In this document: positions 1 through 11,788 of the stretch, one piece after another
Position numbering within the stretch: position 1 is the stretch's first letter
How the letters are laid out: each line of letters opens with the position of its first letter
Source of the DNA: Wolbachia endosymbiont of Fragariocoptes setiger
GTDB lineage: Bacteria; Pseudomonadota; Alphaproteobacteria; Rickettsiales; Anaplasmataceae
Length of the DNA stretch: 64,000 nt
Assembly: GCA_019061405.1 (NCBI GenBank)
Contig: JAHRAF010000001.1
Span: 166,425 to 230,424 of the forward strand
Direction: 5' to 3'
Program-made: the position numbers and the translations under genes
The notes under the pieces: generated by a model
Databases searched by the model: none
What the model saw: only the letters and a program-made list of their open reading frames with translations
What the model was told of the DNA's origin: nothing

Positions 1-857
1 ATATAAGAAAATTATTTCCTAACATAAAGCAATCTGTGATTGAAAAGTCTCTAAGAAACGGGTTGATTAAAATTAATGGTAATAGAGTGAAATCTAGTTA
101 CAGAATCAATTGTGGTGAAATTTTGACAGTAGGTTGTTTTAATCAGGTTGAAAATATTAGAAAACCAGTTAATAAAACAAATACACGACGACTAGTTAAA
201 ATATTACGGAAAAACATATTATACGAGGATGAATACATACTTGCTATTAACAAACCCATAGGAATGATTGTTCAAGGTGGTAAAATAAATATTAGTGATG
301 TACTTGATCAAATAAAGAGTAAAGAAATGTTTAAGATTGTACACAGGTTAGATAGAGATACCAGTGGGGTGATTGTGTTTGCACGAAATGCTAAAGTTGC
401 CCAATTTTTAATGGAAGAATTTCGAGAACGTAGAGTTAAGAAAACTTACTTAGCGCTAACTTCGGGTACACCAAATAAGGACAATGGAGTTATCGATTAC
501 CCATTAGTGAAAAAATATATTTCTGGGCAAGAGAAAGTTATTGTGGATGAAACTTCAACTCAAACTGCAATTACATATTTCTCAATTTTAAAAAAGTTAA
601 AACATAATATTGCTTATTTAAAATTGCAGCCAATTACAGGAAGAACTCATCAATTACGTGTACATTTAAATCATATCAATTGTTCAATTCTTGGTGATGG
701 TAAGTATGGAGGAAGAAAAGCTTTTGTTAGTGGAGTAACAAATAGAATGCACCTTCATTCACATTCTTTACTTCTTCATTTACCAAATGGTCAGGATGTT
801 ACAATTACTGCACCAATTTCTGAACATATGATGCAATCTATAAGATTTTTATCTTGA
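1..857 (+). CDS. RluC/RluD-family pseudouridine synthase, 5' truncated by window edge
   Basis: This enzyme isomerises specific uridines in large-subunit rRNA to pseudouridine. The reading frame is open back to the first bases of the window, so the apparent GTG start at 36 is internal: upstream codons give IRKLFPNIKQSV, which belongs to the N-terminal S4 RNA-binding domain that continues as SLRNGLIKINGNRVKSS. The catalytic domain follows, with the RluA-family motif VHRLDRDTSG holding the catalytic Asp, and a later GRTHQLRVHL motif. The C-terminus is complete. RluC and RluD cannot be told apart from this alone. pyrC follows 54 bases downstream on the same strand. Confidence 0.9.
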   Translation, partial: IRKLFPNIKQSVIEKSLRNGLIKINGNRVKSSYRINCGEILTVGCFNQVENIRKPVNKTNTRRLVKILRKNILYEDEYILAINKPIGMIVQGGKINISDVLDQIKSKEMFKIVHRLDRDTSGVIVFARNAKVAQFLMEEFRERRVKKTYLALTSGTPNKDNGVIDYPLVKKYISGQEKVIVDETSTQTAITYFSILKKLKHNIAYLKLQPITGRTHQLRVHLNHINCSILGDGKYGGRKAFVSGVTNRMHLHSHSLLLHLPNGQDVTITAPISEHMMQSIRFLS

Positions 858-911
858 TTTTGTTTGGAAAAACCTTAGTTATACTGAATAATAGATTGAT
901 TGCTTTATAAA

Positions 912-2237
912 ATGACTCAAACTTGGAATTTATTAGAAACGGGACAGAAACAAGAATATAAAATTGCTTATATAAATGCTCGTATAATTGACCCTGCTAC
1001 AAAACTTGATATAAAAGGTTCTCTCATCACCTATGGTAATAAAATTGTTGATGTTAGTTCATCAAATGAAGTTCCAAGTGGCATTGATGAGTTGATAGAC
1101 TGTAAAGGTCTTGTTCTGATGCCTGGACTTGTTGATATTCATGTACACTTTCGTGAGCCTGGTCAAGAACATAAAGAAACTATATATACAGGTAGTAAAT
1201 CTGCAGCTGTAGGTGGTGTTACAACTGTTGTGTGTCAACCCAATACTGTGCCTGCAATTGATAATGTTATTCTTGCTAAATACCTAAAGTATAGGGCACT
1301 TGAAACTTCCCATGTCAATATTGAATTTTACGCTAAAATTACTACTGCAGAAGATCAGCTAACCGAAATGGGATTATTAAAAGAAGCAGGAGCTGTTGGT
1401 TTTACTGATGATGGTATGCCAGTGATGAATTCTTTGATTATGAGACAAGCACTGCGTTATTCAAGCATGTTGAATATTCCAATTGCACAACATGCAGAAG
1501 ATTTAAATTTATCGGCAGGAGGTGCAATTAATGAAGGTAAGGTTTCTGAAGTATTAGGAGTCAAAGGGATTTCGAGTACATCAGAATCAATTATGGTAAG
1601 TCGCGATATATTACTAATGAAAGATATTGAAAATGTACATTATCATATTTTACATGTTTCTTCACTAGATTCACTAGAGGTTATTGAGCGAGCAAAAAAT
1701 CTTGGATTACATGTGACATGTGAAGTTACACCACATCATTTTACTCTTACTGAAGATGTGATACATGAATACGGTGCTATTGCAAAAATGAATCCTCCTT
1801 TACGTACAGAAAAAGATAGGTTAGCAATGATAGAAGGACTAAAAACTGGTGTTATAGATTGTATTGCAACTGATCATGCTCCTCATGATTTTGACTCTAA
1901 AGATCTTCCACTTGATAGTGCAGCATTTGGTATAGTTGGTCTTGAAACTCTCCTACCTTTATCATTGGAACTTTATCACAAAGGAGAGATGGATTTATTT
2001 GATGTGCTTGGAAAACTTACATATAAGCCTGCAGATATAATACGCGTCCCTCGTGGACGTTTACAGAAGGGCTTTACAGCAGATTTTATTCTAGTTGATC
2101 TTGATTATGAATGGAAAATTAATATTCAAAACTTTGCTAGCAAATCAAAAAATTCTCCTTTTGATGGTTATAATGCTAAAGGACGTGTAATGCGTACAGT
2201 GATATCTGGTAAAACTGTGTACTTATTATCTTCCTAA
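912..2237 (+). CDS. pyrC: dihydroorotase
   Basis: It closes carbamoyl aspartate to dihydroorotate in de novo pyrimidine synthesis, in the cytoplasm. The metal-binding motif DIHVHFREPGQE (His77 and His79 from the ATG) and the C-terminal signature ATDHAPHD mark a class I dihydroorotase of the amidohydrolase superfamily. The length of 441 residues is normal. I chose the ATG at 912; an in-frame TTG at 900 would add four residues. Nearby thyX and the ribonucleotide reductase gene at 25.4 kb show that pyrimidine deoxynucleotides are made by the cell itself. Confidence 0.95.
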   Translation: MTQTWNLLETGQKQEYKIAYINARIIDPATKLDIKGSLITYGNKIVDVSSSNEVPSGIDELIDCKGLVLMPGLVDIHVHFREPGQEHKETIYTGSKSAAVGGVTTVVCQPNTVPAIDNVILAKYLKYRALETSHVNIEFYAKITTAEDQLTEMGLLKEAGAVGFTDDGMPVMNSLIMRQALRYSSMLNIPIAQHAEDLNLSAGGAINEGKVSEVLGVKGISSTSESIMVSRDILLMKDIENVHYHILHVSSLDSLEVIERAKNLGLHVTCEVTPHHFTLTEDVIHEYGAIAKMNPPLRTEKDRLAMIEGLKTGVIDCIATDHAPHDFDSKDLPLDSAAFGIVGLETLLPLSLELYHKGEMDLFDVLGKLTYKPADIIRVPRGRLQKGFTADFILVDLDYEWKINIQNFASKSKNSPFDGYNAKGRVMRTVISGKTVYLLSS

Positions 2238-2296
2238 GTAGTTTTGCCTTTTTTATTCAATGCAATATACTTTTTAGTTAAGATCAACTTAATTAA

Positions 2297-3571
2297 ATGA
2301 AAAAAATATTAGTAAGGGGTAGTAATAGACCTCTAATCGGCGAAATTCCCATTAACGGTGCAAAAAATGCTATTTTACCTATAATGGCAGCAACTATGCT
2401 ATGTAATTCTTCAATAACTTTATTGAATGTACCTGATTTAGTTGATGTGCGTTATATGTCAAAATTACTGAAAAACTTTGGTATAGAAACTAACTTTATA
2501 TACCATAAATCTCACAAATCTAATCATGCTTTAGAAATTAGTTGTAATAATATTAGATATAACTCAAATCGAGCTGAAATAGCAGATCAATTACGCACGT
2601 CTATTTTAATGTTAGGTCCTATGCTTAGTAGGTTTGGCAAAGCAAATAGTCTACTGCCAGGTGGATGTAATATAGGAGAACGTCCGATTGATATGCATAT
2701 TAAAGCGTTAAGAAAGATGGGTGCTGAAATTGAAGTAGAAGGTTGTAACATAACTGCAACAGCAAAAAAAAGGCTTCAAGGAAAAGAGATAGTGTTTGAA
2801 AAAGTCAGTGTGGGAGCAACAGAGAATGTGATTATGGCAGCAGTTCTGGCGGAAGGAATGACGGTAATACATAATGCTGCTACTGAACCAGAAGTTGTTA
2901 ATCTAGTAGAATTTCTTAACAAAGTAGGATCAAATATCAGCATTAACAATAATCAAATAACGATACAAGGGGTTGAGCAATTAAATGGTTGTAGTCATAA
3001 TATTATATCAGATAGAATTGAGGCTGGTACTTATGCTCTAGCAGCTATCATTACTGGTGGTGCACTCAAATTACAGGGAATAGATTTATCACATATAAAA
3101 TGTATTGTTAATCAGTTAACACGTATAGGAGCGGAGATTGAATTGGTTGAAAACGGCGTTATGGTATCTAGAAGAGATGATCAAATTAAATCTATAGATA
3201 TTTCAACAAATTCTTATCCCGGTTTTCCTAGCGATATGCAGCCTCAATTTATGTCTACAATGTGTTTTGCAAACGGAAACTCAGAAATCGAAGAGAATAT
3301 TTTTGATAATAGATTTGCACATGTACATGAGCTAAAAAAAATGGGTGCTAATATTAGTTTAGAAAAAAATAAAGCTATTGTGATAGGGAAAAAAGAACTA
3401 ACGAATACTAGCCTAAATGCCACAGATTTACGCTCAGCTGCGGCTTTAATATTAGCTTCATTGACTGCAAAAGGTGAGTCTACAATATTCAATCCATATT
3501 ATCTTTATAGGGGATATGAATCAATGTGTGAAAAGCTCAATATGTGTGGAGCTGAAATTTTTTTGGAGTAA
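2297..3571 (+). CDS. murA: UDP-N-acetylglucosamine 1-carboxyvinyltransferase
   Basis: It transfers enolpyruvate from PEP to UDP-GlcNAc, the first committed step of peptidoglycan precursor synthesis. Visible motifs are NGAKNA near the N-terminus (substrate Lys/Asn), [11 protein letters not shown] with the catalytic Cys at residue 124 (the residue that fosfomycin alkylates in this family), and [10 protein letters not shown] carrying the catalytic Asp. It is full length at 424 residues. Wolbachia lacks a classical cell wall but keeps lipid II synthesis, which fits dapB and ftsZ in this window. thyX starts 4 bases after its stop, suggesting co-transcription. Confidence 0.95.
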   Translation: MKKILVRGSNRPLIGEIPINGAKNAILPIMAATMLCNSSITLLNVPDLVDVRYMSKLLKNFGIETNFIYHKSHKSNHALEISCNNIRYNSNRAEIADQLRTSILMLGPMLSRFGKANSLLPGGCNIGERPIDMHIKALRKMGAEIEVEGCNITATAKKRLQGKEIVFEKVSVGATENVIMAAVLAEGMTVIHNAATEPEVVNLVEFLNKVGSNISINNNQITIQGVEQLNGCSHNIISDRIEAGTYALAAIITGGALKLQGIDLSHIKCIVNQLTRIGAEIELVENGVMVSRRDDQIKSIDISTNSYPGFPSDMQPQFMSTMCFANGNSEIEENIFDNRFAHVHELKKMGANISLEKNKAIVIGKKELTNTSLNATDLRSAAALILASLTAKGESTIFNPYYLYRGYESMCEKLNMCGAEIFLE

Positions 3572-3575
3572 TGAC

Positions 3576-4439
3576 ATGAACGAAGAATTTTATAGCACTC
3601 GACGTGTGACAGTAAAAGAGATAGATGAACTTTTGTATAAAGAACATCAGATACTAAATCAGGGATTTATTAGAGTAATAGATTATATGGGTTCTGACAG
3701 TGCAATAGTGCAAGCTGCTAGAGTTTCATATGGCACAGGAACCAAGAAGATTAGTCAAGATGAAGCGCTAATAAAATATTTGATGAGACATCATCATACG
3801 ACTCCTTTTGAAATGTGCGAGATTAAGTTTCACGTGAAACTTCCAATCTTTGTTGCAAGGCAATGGATAAGACATAGAACTGCAAATGTAAATGAATACT
3901 CTGCAAGGTATTCTATACTTGACAATGAATTTTATATTCCCAAACCTGAACACGTTGCTAAACAATCTGTAGAGAATAAGCAAGGTAGTGGAGAACTTTT
4001 TGATTCTGTTACTACGAAAGAAATTACAAATTCTTTAACTAATGATTCTCACTTGGTTTATTCACATTATCAACAATTAATTGAAAGAGGTCTTGCACGA
4101 GAAACAGCAAGGTGTAATCTAACTCTTAATTATTACACGCAATTTTACTGGAAAATAGACTTACATAATTTATTACATTTCTTGCGACTAAGAGTTACTA
4201 AACATGCTCAATATGAAATTAGAGTATATGCTGAAGAAATGTTGAACTTAGTAAAAAAATGGGTGCCACTAACTTATAATGCTTTTATTGAATATGGGTT
4301 GGAATCGACTTCTGTGTCGAAAAGTGGATTAAATGTAGTACGAAAATTGGTAAAAGGAACAAAAGTTACTAGGGAAGAAAGTGGAATTAGTATAAGAGAA
4401 TGGAATGAATTAATGTCTGTGCTTGATGAAGAAACCTAA
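3576..4439 (+). CDS. thyX: flavin-dependent thymidylate synthase
   Basis: It methylates dUMP to dTMP using FAD and methylenetetrahydrofolate, replacing ThyA. The ThyX signature RHRx7S is present as [11 protein letters not shown], embedded in [20 protein letters not shown] chose the ATG at 3576 because a GGAG sits at 3565-3568 with ideal spacing and because the 287-residue product then begins like other ThyX proteins; a longer frame opening at 3474 would run through the murA 3' end. The tight spacing to murA suggests one transcript. Confidence 0.95.
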   Translation: MNEEFYSTRRVTVKEIDELLYKEHQILNQGFIRVIDYMGSDSAIVQAARVSYGTGTKKISQDEALIKYLMRHHHTTPFEMCEIKFHVKLPIFVARQWIRHRTANVNEYSARYSILDNEFYIPKPEHVAKQSVENKQGSGELFDSVTTKEITNSLTNDSHLVYSHYQQLIERGLARETARCNLTLNYYTQFYWKIDLHNLLHFLRLRVTKHAQYEIRVYAEEMLNLVKKWVPLTYNAFIEYGLESTSVSKSGLNVVRKLVKGTKVTREESGISIREWNELMSVLDEET

Positions 4440-4451
4440 AAGGAGTGAGCT

Positions 4452-4527
<76 letters not shown>

Positions 4528-5104
4528 AAATCGTTAGCTTCATTATATACAAATACAATTGCTTGTAAAGATTATTTATTGTTTCAAATTTGGGAGAAAA
4601 CCCCTAGACTTGAGCTCTATCCTTTAAAATGGAAATTAAAAGAATTTATAGAAAAGGTAGCCACGCAGTGTAGGTACCACATAATAAAATCCTGTACTAG
4701 TGAGTGATATAGGAAGTAAGACCAAAGAAATTGTACAAGGAATATGTTGAGAGAATCAGGTAGAGTTACTGTAAATCATATATGTTTCTGTACTTAAGCA
4801 CTAATGCAAGGGAAAAGTTTCAGAAAGATACAGCAAAATTTTCTAGAGTTAAGATTGGTGAAAATCATCTATGGATAACAAGCTATTTTGTGAGAACAAC
4901 AGACTGATCAGATGATAAAAGCCTATGCTAAAAAGTATGACAAATTTGGTGATTTTCAATTAGCATTCTCTCTTTTAATTCAGACTATGGACTTACAGAC
5001 CATAGTGGTTGAATATGTGAGATAGACGTTTACTCTACAGAGTTTTTCAAAATAAAAGTTAAGAGGTAGTGTGAATTAGAAATCAAAATCACAGAATTTA
5101 TACA
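4528..5104. other. intergenic, probably decayed sequence
   Basis: No intact gene is visible. A stretch of about 43 codons is open on the plus strand at 4894-5025 (ending DLQTIVVEYVR before TAG). It has no start context and I do not recognise it; it may be the tail of a lost gene. The IS1-like element begins directly after this interval. Confidence 0.4.
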
Positions 5105-5799
5105 CATTATAAGGGATTGCTAATATAAGATAGATTTTCTAAAGGCAAAGAGAGCAAGAGTAATTTCAATCATGATTTCGAATAACCCTTAGTTTTTCGT
5201 CGAAATCTGCATAAATAGTGACAAAAAGTTGCATTTATACTTTCGATAAGTTGTGTATGTTTCTTCCCAATTACATGCTTTTCACTTGGCAACACTTCAC
5301 GATAAGATGCCAGATTGTCAGTATAAATATATTTTGGCTGTAATGTTTTTATTAATTTCCATATGCAGATTGTTTTGCCGTGTTTCTCCACATATAGCAA
5401 CCCAAATCCAAACTTTACGCTGTTTTTTTGAGCATAATGCCAAAACTCATCTATCTAAAACGTCCTTTACATCTGTATTTTTCCATAATGCACCTTCTTG
5501 AAAGAGTTTCTCTCCCATAGACCTTATCTATTGCAAAACCATCACATTGCTCACATTCAAAGAGCGCCCTATTGATCGAAATCCTAGTCCTTCTAAGTAC
5601 AATTTTAACGCCTGAAATCTCATGTTAAGCTCTAGACTTTCTTAGCGTCCAATTACGTTTACAGTTATATCGTTCAAATCCTCCGGTATATCCGTTCTTA
5701 CGATAATTATCACTTTCACCGTACTTACATTTAATCTTTTTTTCTCTCTTGAAAAAAAATTGTATACTGTCTATTTTATATTAGCAATCCCCATTATAA
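5105..5799 (-). mobile_element. IS1-like insertion sequence with inverted ends and target duplication
   Basis: Two 22-bp terminal inverted repeats at 5113-5134 and 5770-5791 match with one difference; both read GGGATTGCTAATATAA from the outside. They are flanked directly by the 8-bp repeat CATTATAA (5105-5112 and 5792-5799), the target-site duplication. IS1-family elements make duplications of about 8-9 bp, and the 679-bp element is close to the family size of about 770 bp. The one gene inside, on the minus strand, is an IS1-type transposase that is frameshifted, so this copy is structurally complete but dead. Confidence 0.88.
5170..5750 (-). pseudogene. IS1-family transposase, frameshifted
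   Basis: Read right to left, an N-terminal zinc-ribbon-like segment (CKYGESDNYRKNGYTGGFERYNC) corresponds to IS1 InsA. Out-of-frame pieces follow, including QKNSVKFGFGLLYVEKHGKT, and then an open C-terminal half with IYTDNLASYREVLP, then KHVIGKKHTQLIES and RRKTKGYSKS before the stop at 5170. This is the InsB DDE-domain layout, with the catalytic Asp in YTDN and Glu in IES. The middle is disrupted by stops and frame changes, so no active transposase can be made from this copy. The assignment rests on motif resemblance. Confidence 0.8.
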
Positions 5800-6041
5800 A
5801 GGTGTTTAAAAAACTGAAGAAAGCTTGAAAAAGTGTTAATTTATTAAAAAATAGATTCAATTATAGAGTAGTAATTATTTTAAATTTCAATAGAAGAGAA
5901 AAATTTCGTTGACCATTCTAACACATAGATGAAGTGGGAGATGTTTTACAAAATTTATTAGTTATAAAATATATGAGAATTAATATTTTAATCAATCACA
6001 GAGGAATTTGTGATACATGTTTCAGAATAGAAAAAGCTATC
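5800..6041. other. intergenic, no gene seen
   Basis: This is AT-rich sequence between the right end of the IS element and the terminator-like hairpin at 6042. Both strands carry frequent stops and I see no conserved motif. Confidence 0.4.
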
Positions 6042-6078
6042 TGCCAACAACTCACTAGACTGAATCTTATTGTTGGCA
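6042..6078 (-). terminator. candidate hairpin terminator for the leftward coiled-coil genes
   Basis: A perfect 9-bp inverted repeat, TGCCAACAA (6042-6050) and TTGTTGGCA (6070-6078), has a 19-base loop. Read leftward, the stem is followed by GATAGCTTTTTC, a short U tract. It lies about 75 bases past the end of the minus-strand pseudogene at 6153. The long loop and modest U tract make it a plausible, not certain, intrinsic terminator. Confidence 0.45.
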
Positions 6079-6152
6079 AAAAAGTTTTCTCTAAATTCTA
6101 AAATATGAAGAATTTAGTTAATACTATAGAAAATTTTTTTAGTATATTATAT

Positions 6153-6905
6153 TTATACAATACTAGAGGATTGTTGTTGAACTTCAGTCATAGTATTAGT
6201 TAACGCAGAATTGATTTGATCATCCTTGGAACATTCTTTTAATAATTGTTCTACAGTACGTTTAAGCCGTTCAATTAACACTTCTACTATCATTTCTTCT
6301 TGAATTATTATAATGCTCGTCTCTACATGTAATCGCATCAATTTATTAAATATAGAGGGTTTTTCTTTCCATGCTGAAGTATAAAATCTTGGTCACTTTC
6401 ATCTATATAGTTTTTTAAGAGATTACTAAAAGATTCTTCTTTTTCTTTTTTTGTTGAGCACAATTTTTCTAATTCTAAAATATAAGAACTACTATCTTTC
6501 TGTAAGTTTTTTACTTCTTTACTAAGATTATCAAATATTTTTCTATACTCATTTATTTCTTTTCTTACTATCATTGCACGATTATTAAATTTCTCAGGAA
6601 TATAGTCTATTCGTCTTTTTCTACCTGCCTGTTTAAATATATTCTGCTAATTTTAGAAGTTGGGTATTATTTATACTCCTTTCATTATGGAAGTTAAACA
6701 TCAATATAATGTCTAAAGGATTTTCTTTATCTCGATAATTGTCATTAATTGTAATAAAGCTATTAATTTCACCAGCATCTTTTAAAATTTTAATGCATCC
6801 AATAGCATACTTAATCAGCTTATCCAGCTCTTTTTCCTCATGTGTTATGGCTAACAAAGAGACTATAGTACAAAACATTTCTTGTATATCATTATTTTTT
6901 AACAT
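6153..6905 (-). pseudogene. coiled-coil protein gene, tandem copy A, frameshifted
   Basis: This is a Wolbachia-type hypothetical gene with no recognised function. From ATG 6905 the product begins MLKNNDIQEMF and runs to LLKLAEYI. It then shifts frame near 6640, where copy B has one base fewer in the matching run (TTT here, TT there on the minus strand). The middle (EIFDNLSKEV-like, LQKDSSSY, LEKLCST) is a predicted coiled coil; a second frame change near 6340 leads to the tail LLKECSKDDQINSALTNT. Its closest relative is copy B, 70 bases upstream. It is probably not translated as one protein. Confidence 0.75.
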
Positions 6906-6974
6906 ATTACATTAACCTATCAATAAATTCAAATGTAACGTGTTTTAACGTACTATGCAATAGGATGTACTATG

Positions 6975-7708
6975 TTACATAATATTGCTTTGAGGTTCGA
7001 TTAGAGTATTGGTTAATGAAGAACTTATTTGATTTTCAGAACATTCTTTTTTTAATTTTTCTACATAACTTTTTAAGTCAGTCAAGTCTCCTTGTATTAT
7101 TTCTTGTATATCTTTTATATATAACATGTTATTCATTAATGGACGGAGTTCTACCGTGTAGAGCTTTCTTTCAAATATCAAAAATTTAAGATCCTGGTCA
7201 TTTTCCTTTACCCAGTCTATATATAGACTCTCAAGAGATTCTTTTTTTTCTTCTATTGTTGAGAACAATTTTTCTAATTCTGAAACATAAGAACTACTAT
7301 CTTTCTGTAAGTTTTCTACTTCTTTACTAAGATTATCAAATACTTTTTCATACACATCTAGTTTTTCTGTTGCTATTTTCATACGATCATTAGTTCTTTT
7401 TAAAACATCGTCTCCTTCTCTTTTTCCGCCTACCTGTTTAATATATTCTGCTAATTTTAGAAGTTGGGGATGATTGATACTCTCTCGATTATGATAGTTA
7501 AACATCAATACAATGTCTAAAGGATTTTTTTATCTTGATTATTGTCATTAATTGTAATAAGGCTATTAATTTCACCAGCATCTTTTAAAATTTTAATACA
7601 ACTAATAGCACGCTTAACAAGCTCATCTACCTCCTTGGTATCACTTGTTATGGGCAATAGGGAAACTGTAGTAAGAAACATTTCTTGTATATCGTTATTT
7701 TTTAACAT
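6975..7708 (-). pseudogene. coiled-coil protein gene, tandem copy B, frameshifted in a T7/A7 run
   Basis: Paralogue of copy A with the same order: MLKNNDIQEMF start (ATG 7708), KILKDAGEINS, MFNYHNRESIN, QLLKLAEYIKQ, then a coiled coil with VFDNLSKEVENLQKDSSSY and the tail KKECSENQISSSLTNT. A single base is missing relative to copy A inside the homopolymer at 7525-7531, so the first frame stops at 7517 and the second resumes at 7508. After that lesion the frame is open for 177 codons. Transcriptional slippage in the seven-base run could restore some product. The biological role is unknown. Confidence 0.75.
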
Positions 7709-7945
7709 TTTTATTACTATATTCAAGTATAACGTGTTTTAACGTGTTATGCAATACAATATATTAGAGCTACATTTTTAGGTCTAACTTTTAATCTTTT
7801 ATTAAGCCTATGTTTTTTTATTACTAGTAGTAAAATCTGTTTTTAGTTTCATAATATAATTATTTCTATTTCTACATAATAAGCACAATGTAATTTTCCT
7901 GTACTTAACTAATAGATGATCAATGGGATTAAAAATATCTTAGGA

Positions 7946-9193
7946 TTATATATTTCGTCCTGCATGAGAGGTTTGTTGCTGAAGACTGCTTTTTATACGC
8001 TCACTATAGTTAATATTCTTACTAATGGGAATTAATTTATCATTTTGCTGATCAAGTTTATTCATGGAGTTCATCTTATCAGGTGATTTATTATAATCTT
8101 GCTTATACTCATTAAGATCGTTTTTAATCTGTGGCTTTAAAGTGTCTAGTTCTTTCCATGTACCTATAATTTTGCGTTCTTCAGGAAGATCTTTTTTTTC
8201 TTCTTGTACATTTTCCACTATACCACTTCTTATGATGTTATAGTCATTTTTTACTTCTTGTATACATCCTTTAAATTGATACTTCCACATAGTCCAATAT
8301 GCATCACTATACTTCTTTTCATTAGCTACGAACAATAAAATAGGTAATCTTGCTGTAGTAGCAATAATATTTATTGAATTTTTTACTACAATGGCAGGTA
8401 TAAATAAACAATAACCAAAAGCTCTCGCAAGTTGATTGTTACTTTTTATTAAAGATGTGCCTATCTTTTCAGGAATAAAACTCACATATTTACTAAAAGT
8501 TCTAGCTAAAGCTGTAATAAAAATAATAGGGACAGATATTAGACTTTTATCAAATTCTAGATTCTTACTTTTCTTTAAATCCCCATGTTGATCTTTACTT
8601 AGATCTCTAATTGTAAAAAAGTATGGACTTAACTTTTTATAATAACTGCGATATAAGAATTGACCATTTCTACCTTCGTTATCAGCTAATTCTTGAACTT
8701 TTCCACTTTCTTTATTGGCAACACTTTTTAGTAAAATAGATGAGTTGGTTAGGTTATATTTACTATTCTGTTCTGTGATTTCAAACACTGGCAAATGTGT
8801 CTCAAGATCTTTTTTAGAAAATCCAAAAGGTTTATAATAATCTTGAAAATTGTTATTTTTGTGTGCTTTATCACCAATTAGAAAGTCAATGGTATAATAA
8901 GATTTATCACCATCCTTACATATAAAACATAAATCAAACATATCTTGGTTTCCTTTCTTGTCTTTTTTTCCAAAAAAGAGACGAAATTTAGGTGAATCAC
9001 TAGAATTTATTTTTTCAAGCTTACCTTCGTTGACAATAGTGCTATAATTTTTTGGGTATTTAAATTTTCTTCCATCATCATTTGTGAGTACTTGCCTTAG
9101 ATCTTTTACATAAACACGCGGATCAGCTGAACTAAAAGGATTTTTTAGTCCAAGAATCAGGTCTGTTGTCTTTGTCTTTACTGTTGCGAACAT
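7946..9193 (-). CDS. hypothetical protein with central hydrophobic segments
   Basis: A 415-residue protein I do not recognise. The N-terminal 200 residues are polar and Lys-rich. A central part (about residues 215-300) has several hydrophobic stretches, such as SVPIIFITALARTF and CLFIPAIVVKNSINII, which could insert in or lie on membranes. The C-terminal third is charged and coil-like, with WKELDTLKPQIKNDLNEYK. No signal peptide is evident. It shares strand and style with the coiled-coil genes downstream and may be a lineage-specific or secreted protein, which is inference only. It is intact, unlike its neighbours. Confidence 0.7.
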   Translation of the reverse strand: MFATVKTKTTDLILGLKNPFSSADPRVYVKDLRQVLTNDDGRKFKYPKNYSTIVNEGKLEKINSSDSPKFRLFFGKKDKKGNQDMFDLCFICKDGDKSYYTIDFLIGDKAHKNNNFQDYYKPFGFSKKDLETHLPVFEITEQNSKYNLTNSSILLKSVANKESGKVQELADNEGRNGQFLYRSYYKKLSPYFFTIRDLSKDQHGDLKKSKNLEFDKSLISVPIIFITALARTFSKYVSFIPEKIGTSLIKSNNQLARAFGYCLFIPAIVVKNSINIIATTARLPILLFVANEKKYSDAYWTMWKYQFKGCIQEVKNDYNIIRSGIVENVQEEKKDLPEERKIIGTWKELDTLKPQIKNDLNEYKQDYNKSPDKMNSMNKLDQQNDKLIPISKNINYSERIKSSLQQQTSHAGRNI

Positions 9194-9263
9194 GTTATAA
9201 GGTATAGAGTATATTACTATATGATAAAGTCAATACATTAACAAAAGGTTAAAAGAAGTTTAA

Positions 9264-9596
9264 TTAATAAATATGATGGTATAAAATAGTAAAAACTAGA
9301 ATAGCATATGTGATGAAGGACAAATAATTAATAAACATTATAAAGAAAACCCTTACAAATATATTATGAATGTAGTCTTCAAGTATTACATTCATTCCCA
9401 TCATTCCATGCCAAAAAATAGAGAATAAGAGTATAAAAAAAAGTAAAAGTTCCAAAGGGTTATTGAAGAGTTTTCCTCCAGAAATCAAAAAGTTCTCATA
9501 GGTAATGGAAATAGAATAAAAAAACCAAGGAAATAAAAATAATATAACTAATGCAAGAACACGTTGAAATAACCAACTTTGAACATGCTTACTCAT
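9264..9596 (-). CDS. sdhD: succinate dehydrogenase hydrophobic membrane anchor subunit
   Basis: One of the two membrane subunits of respiratory complex II, which anchor SdhAB and help form the quinone and heme b sites. The 110-residue protein has three hydrophobic helices and the family segment HGMMGMNVILEDYIHN, where the His and the DY pair are typical of SdhD. Its start overlaps the sdhC stop by 4 bases, so the two are translationally coupled. sdhA and sdhB are not in this window. Confidence 0.9.
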   Translation of the reverse strand: MSKHVQSWLFQRVLALVILFLFPWFFYSISITYENFLISGGKLFNNPLELLLFFILLFSIFWHGMMGMNVILEDYIHNIFVRVFFIMFINYLSFITYAILVFTILYHHIY

Positions 9597-9970
9597 AATA
9601 AAAAGAGTAAAAATACTATAGAAGAGGTTAATAGTAATAAAACTAATATAATAGCGCTTACCAATATACTATGAATCTCTAGATTTATTCCTATATCCCA
9701 AAGTAAGTGACGAATACCATTATAAAGATGATACATAAAACTAATAAAACAAACGAAATATAAGAATTTAGCAAAAGTACTAAGTAAAAATATACTTAGA
9801 TATTTAACTATTAATGAATGTGGAAAATAAACGTATAAAGTAAAGAGCCAAGAAAAGACTATTAACAGCAAAAATAAAAAAATCCCTGTTAACCTATGTG
9901 CTATAGAAAAGAAACTGGTGATTTGCAATTTATATATATGAAGGTGCGGAGAGAGAGGCCTATTGCTCAT
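9593..9970 (-). CDS. sdhC: succinate dehydrogenase cytochrome b556 subunit
   Basis: Complex II membrane subunit. The family signature is clear: RPLSPHLHIYKLQITSFFSI, then HRLTG before the first helix, and H-x-x-NGIRHLLWD after the second, holding the expected heme-ligand His region. It has three transmembrane helices and 125 residues. The 16S rRNA gene lies directly upstream on the same strand and I see no convincing terminator between them, so some transcription may enter sdhCD from the rRNA promoter. Confidence 0.92.
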   Translation of the reverse strand: MSNRPLSPHLHIYKLQITSFFSIAHRLTGIFLFLLLIVFSWLFTLYVYFPHSLIVKYLSIFLLSTFAKFLYFVCFISFMYHLYNGIRHLLWDIGINLEIHSILVSAIILVLLLLTSSIVFLLFLL

Positions 9971-10016
9971 AATCTAATACTCTATCGAAGTTAGGAAATA
10001 GTGTGTAAAGTAGAAC

Positions 10017-11660
<1,644 letters not shown>

Positions 11661-11696
11661 TTTCTACTTTCTAACTATTCAAACAACTTGAGGTAA

Positions 11697-11725
11697 GTAT
11701 TACCCCTAGTAATTAAGTATGTCAA
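11697..11725 (-). promoter_or_regulatory. sigma70-type promoter of the 16S rRNA gene
   Basis: On the minus strand a perfect -35 box TTGACA (11720-11725) is 17 bases from TAATAC (11697-11702), which matches four of six -10 consensus positions. The start would fall near 11690, giving a leader of about 110 bases that includes the upstream arm of the processing stem. The gene at 11789 faces the other way. Confidence 0.75.
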
Positions 11726-11788
11726 TATGTTTTTGCAATTTCTGTAATCTTAATGTATAAAATCTATAATTTCTTAGTGTAGACTACT

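Noticed and set aside
3474-3575. N-terminal extension of thyX
   Set aside because: It overlaps murA, does not resemble ThyX, and the ATG at 3576 has a well-spaced GGAG.
5253-5501. 82-codon plus-strand frame
   Set aside because: It is antisense to the IS1-type transposase remnant, which has the recognisable motifs.
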